64,000 nucleotides of DNA, taken from the NCBI RefSeq assembly GCF_040370365.1, contig NZ_BAABWQ010000001.1:558001-622000 (forward strand), in the 5' to 3' direction. The notes under the pieces are model-generated. The model made no database searches, had not been told where the DNA came from, and saw only the letters and a program-made list of their open reading frames with translations. Positions 52,663 to 61,466 of this stretch are shown here, piece by piece. This DNA comes from Shimia sp040370365 (lineage in GTDB: Bacteria; Pseudomonadota; Alphaproteobacteria; Rhodobacterales; Rhodobacteraceae). A program made the position numbers and the translations under genes. The stretch's first letter is position 1. The number at the start of each line of letters is the position of its first letter.

Positions 52663-52869
52663 ATGCCACGCGGTACCGTAAAATGGTTTAACACCACCAA
52701 GGGCTTCGGGTTCATTGAACCTGAAGAGGGCGGCAAGGATGTGTTTGTACATATTTCGGTCGTCGAACGGTCTGGCCTGAAAGGCCTGTCCGACAACCAA
52801 AAAGTTGAATTTGAAATGAGTCAGGGACGAGACGGCCGCGATATGGCGGGCGAACTCAAACTGCTATAA
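52663..52869 (+). CDS. cspA: cold-shock domain protein
   Basis: 68 residues: RGTVKWFNTTKGFGFIEPEEG with RNP1 (KGFGFI) and RNP2 (DVFVHISVV). A single OB-fold nucleic acid chaperone. AAGGAG precedes the ATG by 6 nt. The 210 bp upstream have room for a structured leader as in other csp genes, but I see no distinct motif. A GGGGCGCA/TGCGCCCC hairpin at 52877-52896 follows. Confidence 0.93.
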   Translation: MPRGTVKWFNTTKGFGFIEPEEGGKDVFVHISVVERSGLKGLSDNQKVEFEMSQGRDGRDMAGELKLL

Positions 52870-52876
52870 TTGGATT

Positions 52877-52896
52877 GGGGCGCAATTATGCGCCCC
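52877..52896 (+). terminator. hairpin after cspA
   Basis: GGGGCGCA (52877-52884) and TGCGCCCC (52889-52896) form a strong 8-bp stem with a 4-nt ATTA loop. No T-run follows, so it may be rho-assisted or an mRNA end stabiliser. Confidence 0.6.
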
Positions 52897-52932
52897 ATCC
52901 GCACCGCATCAAAGAGCGGTACGTTTCCCAGA

Positions 52933-53232
52933 TCACGAGCATCCCTTAGAACCCGGTGGGCAGCTCATGCTGCTACGGTGTTTACGAGTGCCAGCTGAAG
53001 CACGATAGACTTCAGAAGTGTTCGGCGTACCACAACAAATCACTCCGCCCAGAACCACAGGCTGCAAACCGCTTGGACAATAATTGGTGCCACCGCCGTA
53101 GGGCTGGATCAACACACCCTCAGGTTGATTGACTGGCCCAATCTGTGGCGCATTGGAACTCCACGTCTGGGCGGAAATAGGGGCCGCAATCACTATAACG
53201 GCAGCGGCGAAAAGATAGGACATACGCGTCAT
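52933..53232 (-). CDS. small Cys-rich secreted protein, function unknown
   Basis: 99 residues starting MTRMSYLFAAAVIVIAAPISA, a signal peptide cleaved before QTWSSN. The mature part is rich in P, G and S with five cysteines: YCPSG, ICCGT, SCPPG and a terminal GCS. No family is recognised. GGAG stands 10 nt before the start used; an upstream in-frame ATG would add nine residues and is less likely. It may be cotranscribed with nothing, lying downstream of the folA end by 88 bp. Confidence 0.6.
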   Translation of the reverse strand: MTRMSYLFAAAVIVIAAPISAQTWSSNAPQIGPVNQPEGVLIQPYGGGTNYCPSGLQPVVLGGVICCGTPNTSEVYRASAGTRKHRSSMSCPPGSKGCS

Positions 53233-53320
53233 GAGGCAAAAGCTCCAATTGGACATCACTTGGTTAACTGAAGCCAGCCTACTGTTCGCACACAGAACCT
53301 GTCAAATATCCAAAACGACG

Positions 53321-53797
53321 TCAGCGACGCAGATACTCTTTCACCTCACACGGCAGCTTGGCCCCCGTCAAAGGGCGTGACGCAAGCATGCGCCATTCGG
53401 CCTCTGAGAAGTCGGGAAAAAATGTATCCGCATCTGAGACCACGGTGTCCACTTCGGTAATCAACAACCGATGCGCGATCTCCAGCATCTCTCGGTAAAT
53501 CGACGCACCGCCAATGCCATAAACCCGATCATATCCTTCGGCCTGGGCCAGCGCCACAGCCTCTGAGATGGAGGGCACCACCACCTCGGCCACATCCGGC
53601 CGAGAGGACACTACAATATTGAACCGTCTGGGCAGAGGTTTCACCGGAAGGCTCTCCCAGGTGCCACGCCCCATTATGATCGCGCCTCCCGTGGTTTCCC
53701 TTTGAAAGGTCTTAAAATCCTCAGGGATGTGCCAAGGAATGTCTCCGTCTCGTCCGATGGCCCCATTTCGTGCACGCGCAACAACCAAAGAGATCAT
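53321..53797 (-). CDS. folA: dihydrofolate reductase
   Basis: 158 residues. MISLVVARARNGAIGRDGDIPWHIPEDFKTF holds the NADPH/folate-binding start and the catalytic acid D27; GGAIIMGRGTWESLP and YGIGGASIYREM are further signatures (each read in parts). Reduces dihydrofolate produced by ThyA. The gene starts 3 bp after the thyA stop, so thyA-folA form an operon. Confidence 0.95.
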   Translation of the reverse strand: MISLVVARARNGAIGRDGDIPWHIPEDFKTFQRETTGGAIIMGRGTWESLPVKPLPRRFNIVVSSRPDVAEVVVPSISEAVALAQAEGYDRVYGIGGASIYREMLEIAHRLLITEVDTVVSDADTFFPDFSEAEWRMLASRPLTGAKLPCEVKEYLRR

Positions 53798-53800
53798 GAT

Positions 53801-54580
53801 TTACACCGCCACAGGTGCGGAAATTACGGGATCTGGATCGTAGTCCTTAATCTCGAAATCCTCGAATTTGAAATCAAATATCGAGTCGACCTTTCTGTTG
53901 ATCTCCAACTTCGGCAACACCTTTGGAGCGCGCGACAACTGCAAATCCACCTGCTCTCGATGATTGGAATAGATATGCGCGTCTCCAATGGAATGCACAA
54001 AATCACCGGCTTCATGACCGGTCACGTGCGCCAACATCTCAAGCAGCAATGCATATGAGGCAATGTTAAACGGCACCCCAAGAAACATATCCGCAGACCG
54101 CTGATACAGCTGCAAATGCATCCGCCCGTTTAACACGCGCACCTGCCACATCGTGTGACACGGTGGCAGCGCCATTTCCGGCACATCCATGGGGTTCCAT
54201 GCCGAGACAATCAAACGGCGGCTGTCGGGGCTGGCTTTGATGGTATCGACCAGAGTTTTGATCTGGTCTACGCCGCCAAAGTCACGCCATTGTTTGCCAT
54301 AGACTGGGCCCAAATCACCGTTCTCATCGGCCCATTCGTCCCAAATTGAAACCCGGTTTTCTTGCAGGTACTTGATATTGGTGTCCCCTGCCAAAAACCA
54401 CAAAAGCTCGTGAATGATGCCACGCAGGTAGAGCTTCTTTGTTGTCACCAAAGGAAACCCGTCCGCCAGCCGGTATCGGGTTTGCATACCGAAATAGGAT
54501 CGCGTCCCGGTACCTGTACGGTCTGAAGAGTCTTCGCCCAACTCCAAGATCGTTCTCAATGCGTCATGGTACTGCTGCAA
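53801..54580 (-). CDS. thyA: thymidylate synthase
   Basis: 259 residues, close to the E. coli length. DRTGTGTRSYFG binds phosphate, the catalytic cysteine is C141 in LPPCHTMWQV, followed by LYQRSADMFLGVPFNIASY and HIYSNHREQ. Converts dUMP to dTMP with methylene-tetrahydrofolate. First gene of the thyA-folA operon; the presence of ThyA with FolA argues this strain does not rely on ThyX here. Confidence 0.96.
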   Translation of the reverse strand: MQQYHDALRTILELGEDSSDRTGTGTRSYFGMQTRYRLADGFPLVTTKKLYLRGIIHELLWFLAGDTNIKYLQENRVSIWDEWADENGDLGPVYGKQWRDFGGVDQIKTLVDTIKASPDSRRLIVSAWNPMDVPEMALPPCHTMWQVRVLNGRMHLQLYQRSADMFLGVPFNIASYALLLEMLAHVTGHEAGDFVHSIGDAHIYSNHREQVDLQLSRAPKVLPKLEINRKVDSIFDFKFEDFEIKDYDPDPVISAPVAV

Positions 54581-54794
54581 AATCTGCCCCTTAGTCTTTT
54601 GCGCGACGTCCTTGCGAGTCGGCCAAATTCAACAAATAGGACTATATCTTGTGGCAGCGACCGTGGGAACCGCAGGATTGACACAAATCCGCTCAGGCAA
54701 CTGCACTTAGAATGTTAACAAAACTACAAAACACACTGGCCAAGCTTAGCACTCACGTGTTTTGATATCCCCGATTCAACCAAGGACATAAATC

Positions 54795-55223
54795 ATGCAC
54801 GTGAAATATCTTCACACGATGGTCCGCGTGGCCAACTTAGACGCGTCTATCGCTTTCTATGGTCTGCTTGGGCTCAAAGAAATCCGCCGCATAGACAGCG
54901 AAGAAGGCCGGTTTTCACTGATATTCCTGGCGGCCGATGGCAATCACGAAGCACCGCTAGAGCTGACCTACAACTGGGACGGAGATGATGGTTTGCCCTC
55001 TGACGGTCGCCACTTCGGCCATCTCGCCTATGAGGTTGGTGACATCTATGAGATGTGCCAACATCTGTCTGACAACGGTGTGATCATCAACCGTCCCCCA
55101 CGCGATGGGCGCATGGCGTTTGTGCGATCTCCAGACAATATTTCCATTGAGCTGCTGCAACAGGGTGACGCCCTGCCTCCGGCTGAGCCTTGGGCCAGCA
55201 TGGAGAGTGTGGGCCACTGGTGA
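54795..55223 (+). CDS. lactoylglutathione lyase-like VOC protein
   Basis: 142 residues. KYLHTMVRVANLDASIAFYGLLGLKE (read in parts) with metal ligand H7, LELTYNW with a glutamate, FGHLAYEV with histidine, and SPDNISIELLQ with a terminal glutamate give the complete glyoxalase I ligand set. It probably converts the methylglyoxal-glutathione hemithioacetal to lactoylglutathione. GACATAAATC precedes the ATG with a weak ribosome site. The DUF1194 gene follows with an overlap. Confidence 0.85.
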   Translation: MHVKYLHTMVRVANLDASIAFYGLLGLKEIRRIDSEEGRFSLIFLAADGNHEAPLELTYNWDGDDGLPSDGRHFGHLAYEVGDIYEMCQHLSDNGVIINRPPRDGRMAFVRSPDNISIELLQQGDALPPAEPWASMESVGHW

Positions 55224-55950
55224 TCCGCTGATCTGCAAAGCACATATCGCAGCACTGGGGGTGGCCTTTGCGGCCTCCCCCACCCTCGCCTCGGACTGTC
55301 GCATAGCGCTCTTGCTGGCCTTGGATGTCAGCTCTTCGGTGGACGCGGAAGAGGATCTTCTGCAACGCCAAGGACTTGCCGCCGCTTTGACCGCACCAGA
55401 AGTTCAGGCCGCCTTTCTCGACGCACCTCAAAGCGTGGCCTTGGCCGTGTATGAATGGAGTGGGCGCGAAAAACAGAATACCTTGCTTGATTGGACACTG
55501 ATTGACAGTCCGCGTGTCTTGATGGAAAGCGCCGCAAAACTTGGGCTCTCAAACCGGCAGACCACAGAGTTTCCCACGGCTCTGGGCCATGCGGTCGGCC
55601 ACGCAGCCAAACTGTTTGCCGCCGCACCAGACTGTGACACCAAAGTGCTCGATGTCAGCGGTGATGGCATGAACAATGACGGTTTCACTCCCAAACAGGC
55701 CTATGGCGCCTTTCCTTTGGACGGGGTGATTGTGAACGGTCTGGCAATTGAGACATTTGGTGTCAAAGCTGCGAACTTAAACGCCGTTCCTGGCGACATG
55801 ACGTCCTACTATCGAGACGAGCTGATCAAAGGTCCCAATGCCTTTGTCGAAACCGCCACTGGTTTTGCTGATTTTGAAGATGCAATGCGCCGCAAACTCT
55901 CACGTGAGCTCTCGGTAACAGTTCTTGGGTATCTGGACATCGATCTCTGA
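55207..55950 (+). CDS. DUF1194 exported vWA-like protein
   Basis: About 247 residues. Hydrophobic leader IAALGVAFAASPTLAS precedes DCRIALLLALDVSSSVDAEED, whose D-x-S-x-S is a MIDAS metal site as in von Willebrand factor A domains; VLDVSGDGMNNDG and GLAIETFG follow as in DUF1194. Periplasmic or secreted, role unknown. There is no ATG at the right place: the GTG at 55207, inside the end of the VOC gene, is my best start, with a CTG at 55228 as alternative. Confidence 0.75.
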   Translation: MWATGDPLICKAHIAALGVAFAASPTLASDCRIALLLALDVSSSVDAEEDLLQRQGLAAALTAPEVQAAFLDAPQSVALAVYEWSGREKQNTLLDWTLIDSPRVLMESAAKLGLSNRQTTEFPTALGHAVGHAAKLFAAAPDCDTKVLDVSGDGMNNDGFTPKQAYGAFPLDGVIVNGLAIETFGVKAANLNAVPGDMTSYYRDELIKGPNAFVETATGFADFEDAMRRKLSRELSVTVLGYLDIDL

Positions 55951-56212
55951 CCAGAAAAGCAAACCTCCGCGTCGCGTGATCCGCTTTCGATGCTGGATTT
56001 GAGAGCGAACTGAAATGCACATTGCCGTCTGGGATTTCTCGTTCCACACGACAATCTCAGGAATGCAAAATCGTTTCGGAGGTTTTCGGATTGCGCAAAC
56101 GTCACAGGACACAGGCCCACGCCACTTACGCACGCGAAAGGCACGCCGTGCCCCTTCTGGGGGCGGGCGCGCAAAAGCTACGGAATCCCCGTTCTAGGGT
56201 ATCCGGGCGACC

Positions 56213-56710
56213 TTAGTAGATATAGCGGATTTGGTCAGTCCAGTAGCGCTCAACACGGCGCAAAGCGTGGGTGATCTGCTCAATCCCGTCTTCGCCAAGC
56301 ACACCTTTGGCCTGCAGGCCTTCAGCATGACGGGCAAAAAGCGCGGAAATCACATCGCGGATTTCGCGGCCCCGGTCTGTCAGACGCACGCGCACAGAGC
56401 GGCGGTCAATTTCGCAACGCTGATGGTGCATATACCCTGCATCCACAAGCTTCTTCAGGTTATAGCTCACATTTGAGCCTTGATAGTACCCGCGCGACTT
56501 AAGCTCGCCCGCAGTCACTTCATTGTCGCCAATATTGAACAACAACAACGCCTGAACCGCATTGATCTCAAGTACACCAACACGCTCAAACTCGTCCTTA
56601 ATCACATCCAGCAACAGCCGGTGAAGGCGCTCTACAAGCGCCAGCGAGTCCAAATAGTCGTTCATAAACGACTGTTCTGTCCCGCTTTCCATTGATGAAT
56701 GAAAGCTCAT
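56213..56710 (-). CDS. ldtR: LdtR-like MarR-family regulator
   Basis: 165 residues. Winged helix with recognition helix in YYQGSNVSYNLKKLVDAGYMHHQ (read in parts) and wing CEIDRRSVRVRLTDRG, a combination characteristic of LdtR proteins in alphaproteobacteria, where LdtR controls an L,D-transpeptidase and stress tolerance. No transpeptidase gene is in the window. No usual MarR partner gene adjoins. The 262 bp upstream of its end contain no gene. Confidence 0.75.
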   Translation of the reverse strand: MSFHSSMESGTEQSFMNDYLDSLALVERLHRLLLDVIKDEFERVGVLEINAVQALLLFNIGDNEVTAGELKSRGYYQGSNVSYNLKKLVDAGYMHHQRCEIDRRSVRVRLTDRGREIRDVISALFARHAEGLQAKGVLGEDGIEQITHALRRVERYWTDQIRYIY

Positions 56711-56801
56711 TCTACTACTCCGTCAGCTTATCTAAGGAATAAGACTGACGGAAAAAGCCCAACAAGTGGTTAAACCGCCCAAAAGATGTCACAAATTCGC
56801 G

Positions 56802-57089
56802 TCAATTTGGGCCGCTGATCGTCGTCGAAATCCTCGAAATCAGCGCGACATAGGCTTCAGGTGCAGGCTTTTGCCCTGTAACCCATTGATATAAATCCTG
56901 ATCATTTTCATGCAAAAGCGCATCGTAAAGATCGAGCATTTCGCCGTCCATGGCTTCCAGATTTTCCTCTGCAAACCGCTTCAGAATGATGTCCATCTCT
57001 TTTATCCCCCGCCGCATCGACCGCATTGTCATCCGCTTCAAGCGATTCTCATGGGTCTCAACAACCGGGGCATTGGACGTGTCAGACAT
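56802..57089 (-). CDS. sdhE: succinate dehydrogenase flavinylation factor SdhE
   Basis: 95 residues. RMTMRSMRRGIKEMDIILKRF contains the R-G-x-x-E motif used to attach FAD to SdhA; DALLHENDQDLYQWVTGQ is the usual second half. Start at 57089 (ATG) is preferred over a TTG two codons earlier. The stop of the XRE gene (57092) is 2 bp from this start, so the two are cotranscribed. No sdh genes are in the window. Confidence 0.87.
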   Translation of the reverse strand: MSDTSNAPVVETHENRLKRMTMRSMRRGIKEMDIILKRFAEENLEAMDGEMLDLYDALLHENDQDLYQWVTGQKPAPEAYVALISRISTTISGPN

Positions 57090-57091
57090 AT

Positions 57092-57493
57092 TCAAACTTT
57101 CTTGCGCAGCGCTTTTTCCAACCGTGCGAGACGGTCGATGTCACTCTTCATACTGGCTCGGATATCACGAATCTCTCCAAGAATAGCAACCATTCCCGCA
57201 TCGACCATATTGTCCTCTTCAGGTTGCTCAACACCATCACCTTCGCCCATCAGCAACCAACCAACAGACACATTCAAAAGCCCTGCCATCATCGACAGGC
57301 GATTGGCCCTTGGTTCGCTGAGATCTTCTTCCCAATCAGCCACAGTGCCTTTCTTGACCCCGAGTCGTTTGGCAAACTCACCCTGCTTCAGCCCGGCCGC
57401 TTCACGCGCTGCTGCCAACCGGTCTCCAAAAGTTGCGACATCCTCGCCGTACCAGTCCTCATCGGTCATCGTATTCACTTGATCCTGCGGCAT
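57092..57493 (-). CDS. XRE-family transcriptional regulator
   Basis: 133 residues. Helix-turn-helix in AAAREAAGLKQGEFAKRLGVKKGTVADWEEDL (read in parts, about 27-58), then an acidic linker and a C-terminal coiled coil (EIRDIRASMKSDIDRLARLEKALRKK). The coiled coil suggests oligomers or a partner. AAAGGAC precedes the ATG. It is upstream of sdhE in the same operon; regulation of respiratory genes is a guess. Confidence 0.85.
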   Translation of the reverse strand: MPQDQVNTMTDEDWYGEDVATFGDRLAAAREAAGLKQGEFAKRLGVKKGTVADWEEDLSEPRANRLSMMAGLLNVSVGWLLMGEGDGVEQPEEDNMVDAGMVAILGEIRDIRASMKSDIDRLARLEKALRKKV

Positions 57494-57580
57494 TTGTCGG
57501 TCCTTTGCGCTTCAGTCTTGAATGGTGTTCGTGGGCACCCTAAGACATGGGTCTAGTGAATACAAACGAGGCCCAACGGT

Positions 57581-58783
57581 ATGTCTTTCCTGTCCAACAC
57601 CCTGTCCCGCGTCAAACCTTCTCCCACCATCGCCATGACAGCGAAGACCGCGGAATTGAAGGCCGCAGGCCGTGATGTCATTGGGCTAAGCGCTGGAGAG
57701 CCCGATTTTGATACCCCTCAAAATATCAAGGACGCCGCTGCGGCCGCAATAAACGCTGGAAAGACCAAATACACCGCCCCGGACGGCATCCCCGAACTGA
57801 AAGAAGCCGTCTGCGCAAAAATGAAGCGTGACCATGGGCTGGAGTATACGCCGGCACAGGTTTCTGTTGGCACCGGCGGCAAACAGACGCTCTACAACGC
57901 GCTGATGGCCACGCTGAACGACGGCGACGAAGTTGTCATCCCCGCGCCTTATTGGGTCAGCTACCCGGATATGGTATTGCTAGCTGGCGGCACTCCAGTG
58001 GTGGCGGAAACGTCTCTACAGACAAATTTCAAACTGACTCCAGATCAGCTTGAAGAGGCAATCACCCCCAAGACCAAATGGTTTATTTTCAACTCACCCT
58101 CAAACCCAACGGGTGCGGGTTATTCTCGTGACGAGCTCAAAGCACTGACCGATGTGCTTATGCGCCACCCCCATGTTTGGGTGATGAGCGATGATATGTA
58201 TGAACACCTCGCATACGATGGATTTGAGTTTTGCACACCGGCCGAGGTGGAACCGGCGCTCTATGACCGCACTCTGACCTGCAACGGTGTGTCAAAAGCC
58301 TATGCCATGACCGGCTGGCGCATTGGCTACGCCGCGGGTCCTGTTGCGCTCATAGCGGCCATGCGCAAGATCCAAAGCCAAAGCACATCCAACCCCTGCT
58401 CAATAAGCCAATGGGCCGCACTCGAGGCGCTCAACGGAACGCAGGATTTCTTGGCGCCCAACAACGAGGTGTTCAAACGGCGCCGCAATTTTGTGGTCGA
58501 CGCACTCAATAAGATTGAAGGCATCTCTTGCCCCAAGCCAGAAGGTGCGTTTTATGTCTACCCTTCGATCGCTGGGTTGATTGGCAAAACCACACCCAAA
58601 GGCACCGTGATCGAGGACGACGAGGCTTTTGCAAACGCATTGCTGCAAGAAGCGGACGTGGCAGTTGTATTTGGTGCCGCCTTTGGCCTCTCGCCAAACT
58701 TCCGCGTGAGCTATGCAACTTCTGATGACGCCCTGAAAACCGCTTGCGAACGCATTCAGGCTTTCTGTAACTCACTCCAGTAA
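57581..58783 (+). CDS. aatA: aspartate aminotransferase
   Basis: 400 residues of the class I fold, subgroup I-gamma (AatA of rhizobia and Rhodobacter). FDTPQNIKDAAAAAINAGKTKYTAPDG (read in parts), FNSPSNPTGAGYS, DDMYEHLAYDG and PLP lysine in CNGVSKAYAMTGWRIGY are present, with the terminal FRVSYATSDD arginine. Transfers amino groups between aspartate and 2-oxoglutarate and may accept prephenate. Divergent from the XRE gene. Confidence 0.92.
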   Translation: MSFLSNTLSRVKPSPTIAMTAKTAELKAAGRDVIGLSAGEPDFDTPQNIKDAAAAAINAGKTKYTAPDGIPELKEAVCAKMKRDHGLEYTPAQVSVGTGGKQTLYNALMATLNDGDEVVIPAPYWVSYPDMVLLAGGTPVVAETSLQTNFKLTPDQLEEAITPKTKWFIFNSPSNPTGAGYSRDELKALTDVLMRHPHVWVMSDDMYEHLAYDGFEFCTPAEVEPALYDRTLTCNGVSKAYAMTGWRIGYAAGPVALIAAMRKIQSQSTSNPCSISQWAALEALNGTQDFLAPNNEVFKRRRNFVVDALNKIEGISCPKPEGAFYVYPSIAGLIGKTTPKGTVIEDDEAFANALLQEADVAVVFGAAFGLSPNFRVSYATSDDALKTACERIQAFCNSLQ

Positions 58784-58802
58784 AGAGAAACGAGGCAAAA
58801 TC

Positions 58803-59207
58803 ATGGGTGGCGATCTACCAGAGTACTATTTTCGCGTGCGCGAGAACGGCGCAATGGTGTTCCGTGTGGACACGCAAAACAGGCACCGGCGGATCGAGAT
58901 GGATCAGATCGCCGTTCTCAATGTAAAAAATGGTGAGGTGAAAGCCCATGGCGATCACAAGCTCACCAAAGACGACAAAGAGGCGATTGCCCACTGGATG
59001 CAGGAGCGGCGCGCATTGTTGGCCGATCGTGCCATTGACGATATCTTGCGCACTGTCGATCATTTGAACCTGACCACCCAATGGGCGCAATCCAAAGCCA
59101 CCGCAGAACAGTTGGAAGAAGTCACTGATGCGCTGTTGCTAACGATGCATGATCTGCGCTCCGTTCTGGTACGCAAAAAGGCGGATCGTTTGCTCAAAGG
59201 CAAGTGA
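58803..59207 (+). CDS. conserved hypothetical protein
   Basis: 134 residues. An N-terminal beta segment (PEYYFRVRENGAMVFRVD, then RRIEMDQIAVLNVKNGEVKAHGDHKLT) and a long C-terminal helical part with coiled-coil character (LTKDDKEAIAHWMQERRALLADR onward). I believe it is conserved next to aatA in Rhodobacteraceae but do not recognise a family. AAGAGAAACGAGGC precedes the ATG. Possible cotranscription with aatA (19 bp gap). Confidence 0.7.
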   Translation: MGGDLPEYYFRVRENGAMVFRVDTQNRHRRIEMDQIAVLNVKNGEVKAHGDHKLTKDDKEAIAHWMQERRALLADRAIDDILRTVDHLNLTTQWAQSKATAEQLEEVTDALLLTMHDLRSVLVRKKADRLLKGK

Positions 59208-59304
59208 AACGCATTGCAGAGGTTAAGAGTGCATCTGCGCCCTTCTCTGCACAATGCGCTCCGTCACTCTGAGGGATCTCATACCCGCGAGAAGTCAGTT
59301 GGTC

Positions 59305-60714
59305 TTAAATGGCTTCCTTCGGGTCACGCCCAAAGCGTTTGCGCAATCGGGCAAGGTCGGTGACCCAAAAACGGAGCATCAAAAGGATCGCCGCCGCTGT
59401 CAGGCCAAGCACCAGACCGAACCAAACACCTTCCCCACCCCATTGCCACACAAATCCGAGAAAATAGGCGCTCGGCACCCCAATGATCCAATAGCTGACG
59501 GCGGCAATAACCATCGGCCCGCGGGTGTCTTGCACGCCACGGAGCAAACCCAGCGCCATGATTTGAGCCCCGTCAACCACCTGAAACAGCGCTGCAACAT
59601 AGAGCAGCCCGACGCCGGTGGCGATGATCACATCACGCTGAGGCTCGTCCGGCTTGATAAACAGACCCAGCAATTGTTCAGGGACCAACAGGAACACAGC
59701 CACCGCCACAAAGGCGATCAGAAGAGACATCACAATCGCCACCTGCGCGCCGCGCGCCATATGATCAGCGTCTTTGCGTCCCATCGCATTACCCACACGC
59801 ACGGTGGCGGCGTTTGACAGGCCCAGGTGCACCATAAAGGCCAGACTGGCAAGCTGTAGCGCAACCCCGTGTGCGGCCAGAGCGATGGTGCCGAGCCATC
59901 CCATCATAATTGAGGATGCCGAAAACAGACCAACCTCTGCAAGGTTGGTCAGGCCAATGGGCAATCCAAGACGGAACACACTCGCAAAAACCTCCCAGTC
60001 AGGCCGCCAGATCCGCGCAAAAAGGGCGTGCTCTGGCAGGGCACGCAAAGCGTAGAGAATGACCCCGATCAGGGAAACAAACTGCACAATGATGGAAGCA
60101 ATAGCCGCACCGCGCACACCTAATTCGGGCAAACCTGCGTTGCCAAAAATAAGCCCGTAGTTGACCAGCGCATTGATCGGAACCGCCGCCATGGTGACCC
60201 AAAACACCACACGCGTGTGTTCCAACGCGGCCAAATAGGACTTCAACACCATCACCAACAGCGCAGGCACCAGTCCAAGCCCAGCGATGCGCAAATAGGC
60301 CTGCGAGAGTTCGGCGACATCAGGGGCTTGTTGCAGCCCCAACAAAAGCGTCCCGGACAACAAGAATAGAGGTTGTACAACGATCCCGAAGATCAACGAC
60401 AACCAAAGCCCCATCCGCGTGATCCGGCGCAGGCCTTGTTGGTCGTCCTCAGCCTCTGCCTCGGCCACCAAAGGCATCACGGCAATGGCGAATCCCGATC
60501 CCAGAATGAAAATCACAAAGAAAAAGGTACTGCCCAACACCACAGCCGCCAGCGATTGCACCGAGTACCAACCCAACATGATCGTGTCTGTCAAACCGAT
60601 GGCAAACTGCGCAACGTGGCCACCGATCAACGGCACGCCGAGCCGCATCAAGGCGCGCACATGTTGCGACGTTGGCATTGGAGAGGGCTGTGATGTGTGT
60701 GAATGGGTGTTCAT
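59305..60714 (-). CDS. MATE family efflux transporter
   Basis: 469 residues and about twelve transmembrane helices. Family motifs: RLGVPLIGGHVAQFAIGLTDTIMLGWYSV at the N-terminus (read in parts), NALVNYGLIFGNAGLPELGVRGAAIASI mid-protein, and ATGVGLLYVAALFQVVDGAQIMALGLLRGVQDTRGP late. Likely a NorM-type cation-coupled drug or metabolite exporter. ATG at 60714 is used in preference to a TTG two codons earlier. It is divergent from the DUF2461 gene. Confidence 0.9.
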   Translation of the reverse strand: MNTHSHTSQPSPMPTSQHVRALMRLGVPLIGGHVAQFAIGLTDTIMLGWYSVQSLAAVVLGSTFFFVIFILGSGFAIAVMPLVAEAEAEDDQQGLRRITRMGLWLSLIFGIVVQPLFLLSGTLLLGLQQAPDVAELSQAYLRIAGLGLVPALLVMVLKSYLAALEHTRVVFWVTMAAVPINALVNYGLIFGNAGLPELGVRGAAIASIIVQFVSLIGVILYALRALPEHALFARIWRPDWEVFASVFRLGLPIGLTNLAEVGLFSASSIMMGWLGTIALAAHGVALQLASLAFMVHLGLSNAATVRVGNAMGRKDADHMARGAQVAIVMSLLIAFVAVAVFLLVPEQLLGLFIKPDEPQRDVIIATGVGLLYVAALFQVVDGAQIMALGLLRGVQDTRGPMVIAAVSYWIIGVPSAYFLGFVWQWGGEGVWFGLVLGLTAAAILLMLRFWVTDLARLRKRFGRDPKEAI

Positions 60715-60819
60715 GCCCAAGCTTTAGGCGTCTTGTGAAGGGGGGGCAAGAGACCGCGTGCTGTTGATCAAAATCTGTAAGCCTGCCACTTTGGATAGCG
60801 TGTGACGCGGAGTGGTTTG

Positions 60820-61464
60820 ATGAAACAAGATCCTTGTGAATGCTTGATTGAAGACACCCAGATGTTTTTGTCCAAGCTGGCCAAAAACAACACCCGAGAG
60901 TGGTTTGTTGCGCACAAAGACACCTTTGAAGATCAGCTGAAATCACCAGCTCTGGTCTTGTTGGATCAGGTGGGCGCCGCACTGCACCAACAAACCGGAC
61001 ACGTGCCGACGTCCAAACTGTTCCGTCCCAATCGCGACGTCAGGTTCTCAAAAGACAAAACACCTTACCATCTGCATCTGCACATGTTGTGGTCGACGCC
61101 CCCCACCGGCTGGTTCTTTGGCATTGGCCTTAAAACGGTCTCTATCGGGGCTGGCATCATGGGGTTTGACACAGATGGAGTGAGCCGTTGGCGCGCTGCC
61201 GTCGCTTCCGCTCAGGGGGATGCGATCGCCTCGGAGGTGCAGTCCTTGTTAGACTTGGGCGCACGCCTGCAAGAGCCGGAACTCAAACGGGTGCCCGCGC
61301 CCTTTGACAAAGAGCATCAGCAACGTGACCTGCTACGTCGGAAGTCCTTGTGTCTTTGGTTTGATCGCCAGTCAGAGAGTTTGGCGCGGAGCCCTTTGAC
61401 AGATGAGATCAGCGCCACCTTCGAAAAACTGGCGCCTCTCAATCACCTTTTGAGGGGCATCTAA
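60820..61464 (+). CDS. DUF2461 (TIGR02453) family protein
   Basis: 214 residues. FLSKLAKNNTREWFVAHKDTFEDQL and PNRDVRFSKDKTPYHLHLHMLW are the diagnostic DUF2461 stretches, followed by WFFGIGLKTVSIGAGIM. No function is known. ATG at 60820 is used; a GTG at 60802 is possible. Convergent with ppk2, whose stop is 2 bp away. Confidence 0.87.
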   Translation: MKQDPCECLIEDTQMFLSKLAKNNTREWFVAHKDTFEDQLKSPALVLLDQVGAALHQQTGHVPTSKLFRPNRDVRFSKDKTPYHLHLHMLWSTPPTGWFFGIGLKTVSIGAGIMGFDTDGVSRWRAAVASAQGDAIASEVQSLLDLGARLQEPELKRVPAPFDKEHQQRDLLRRKSLCLWFDRQSESLARSPLTDEISATFEKLAPLNHLLRGI

Positions 61465-61466
61465 GC

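Noticed and set aside
60764..60771. TTGATCAA palindrome between MATE and DUF2461 genes
   Set aside because: Only 8 bp of the TTTGATCAAA motif and in a different gene context; likely chance.
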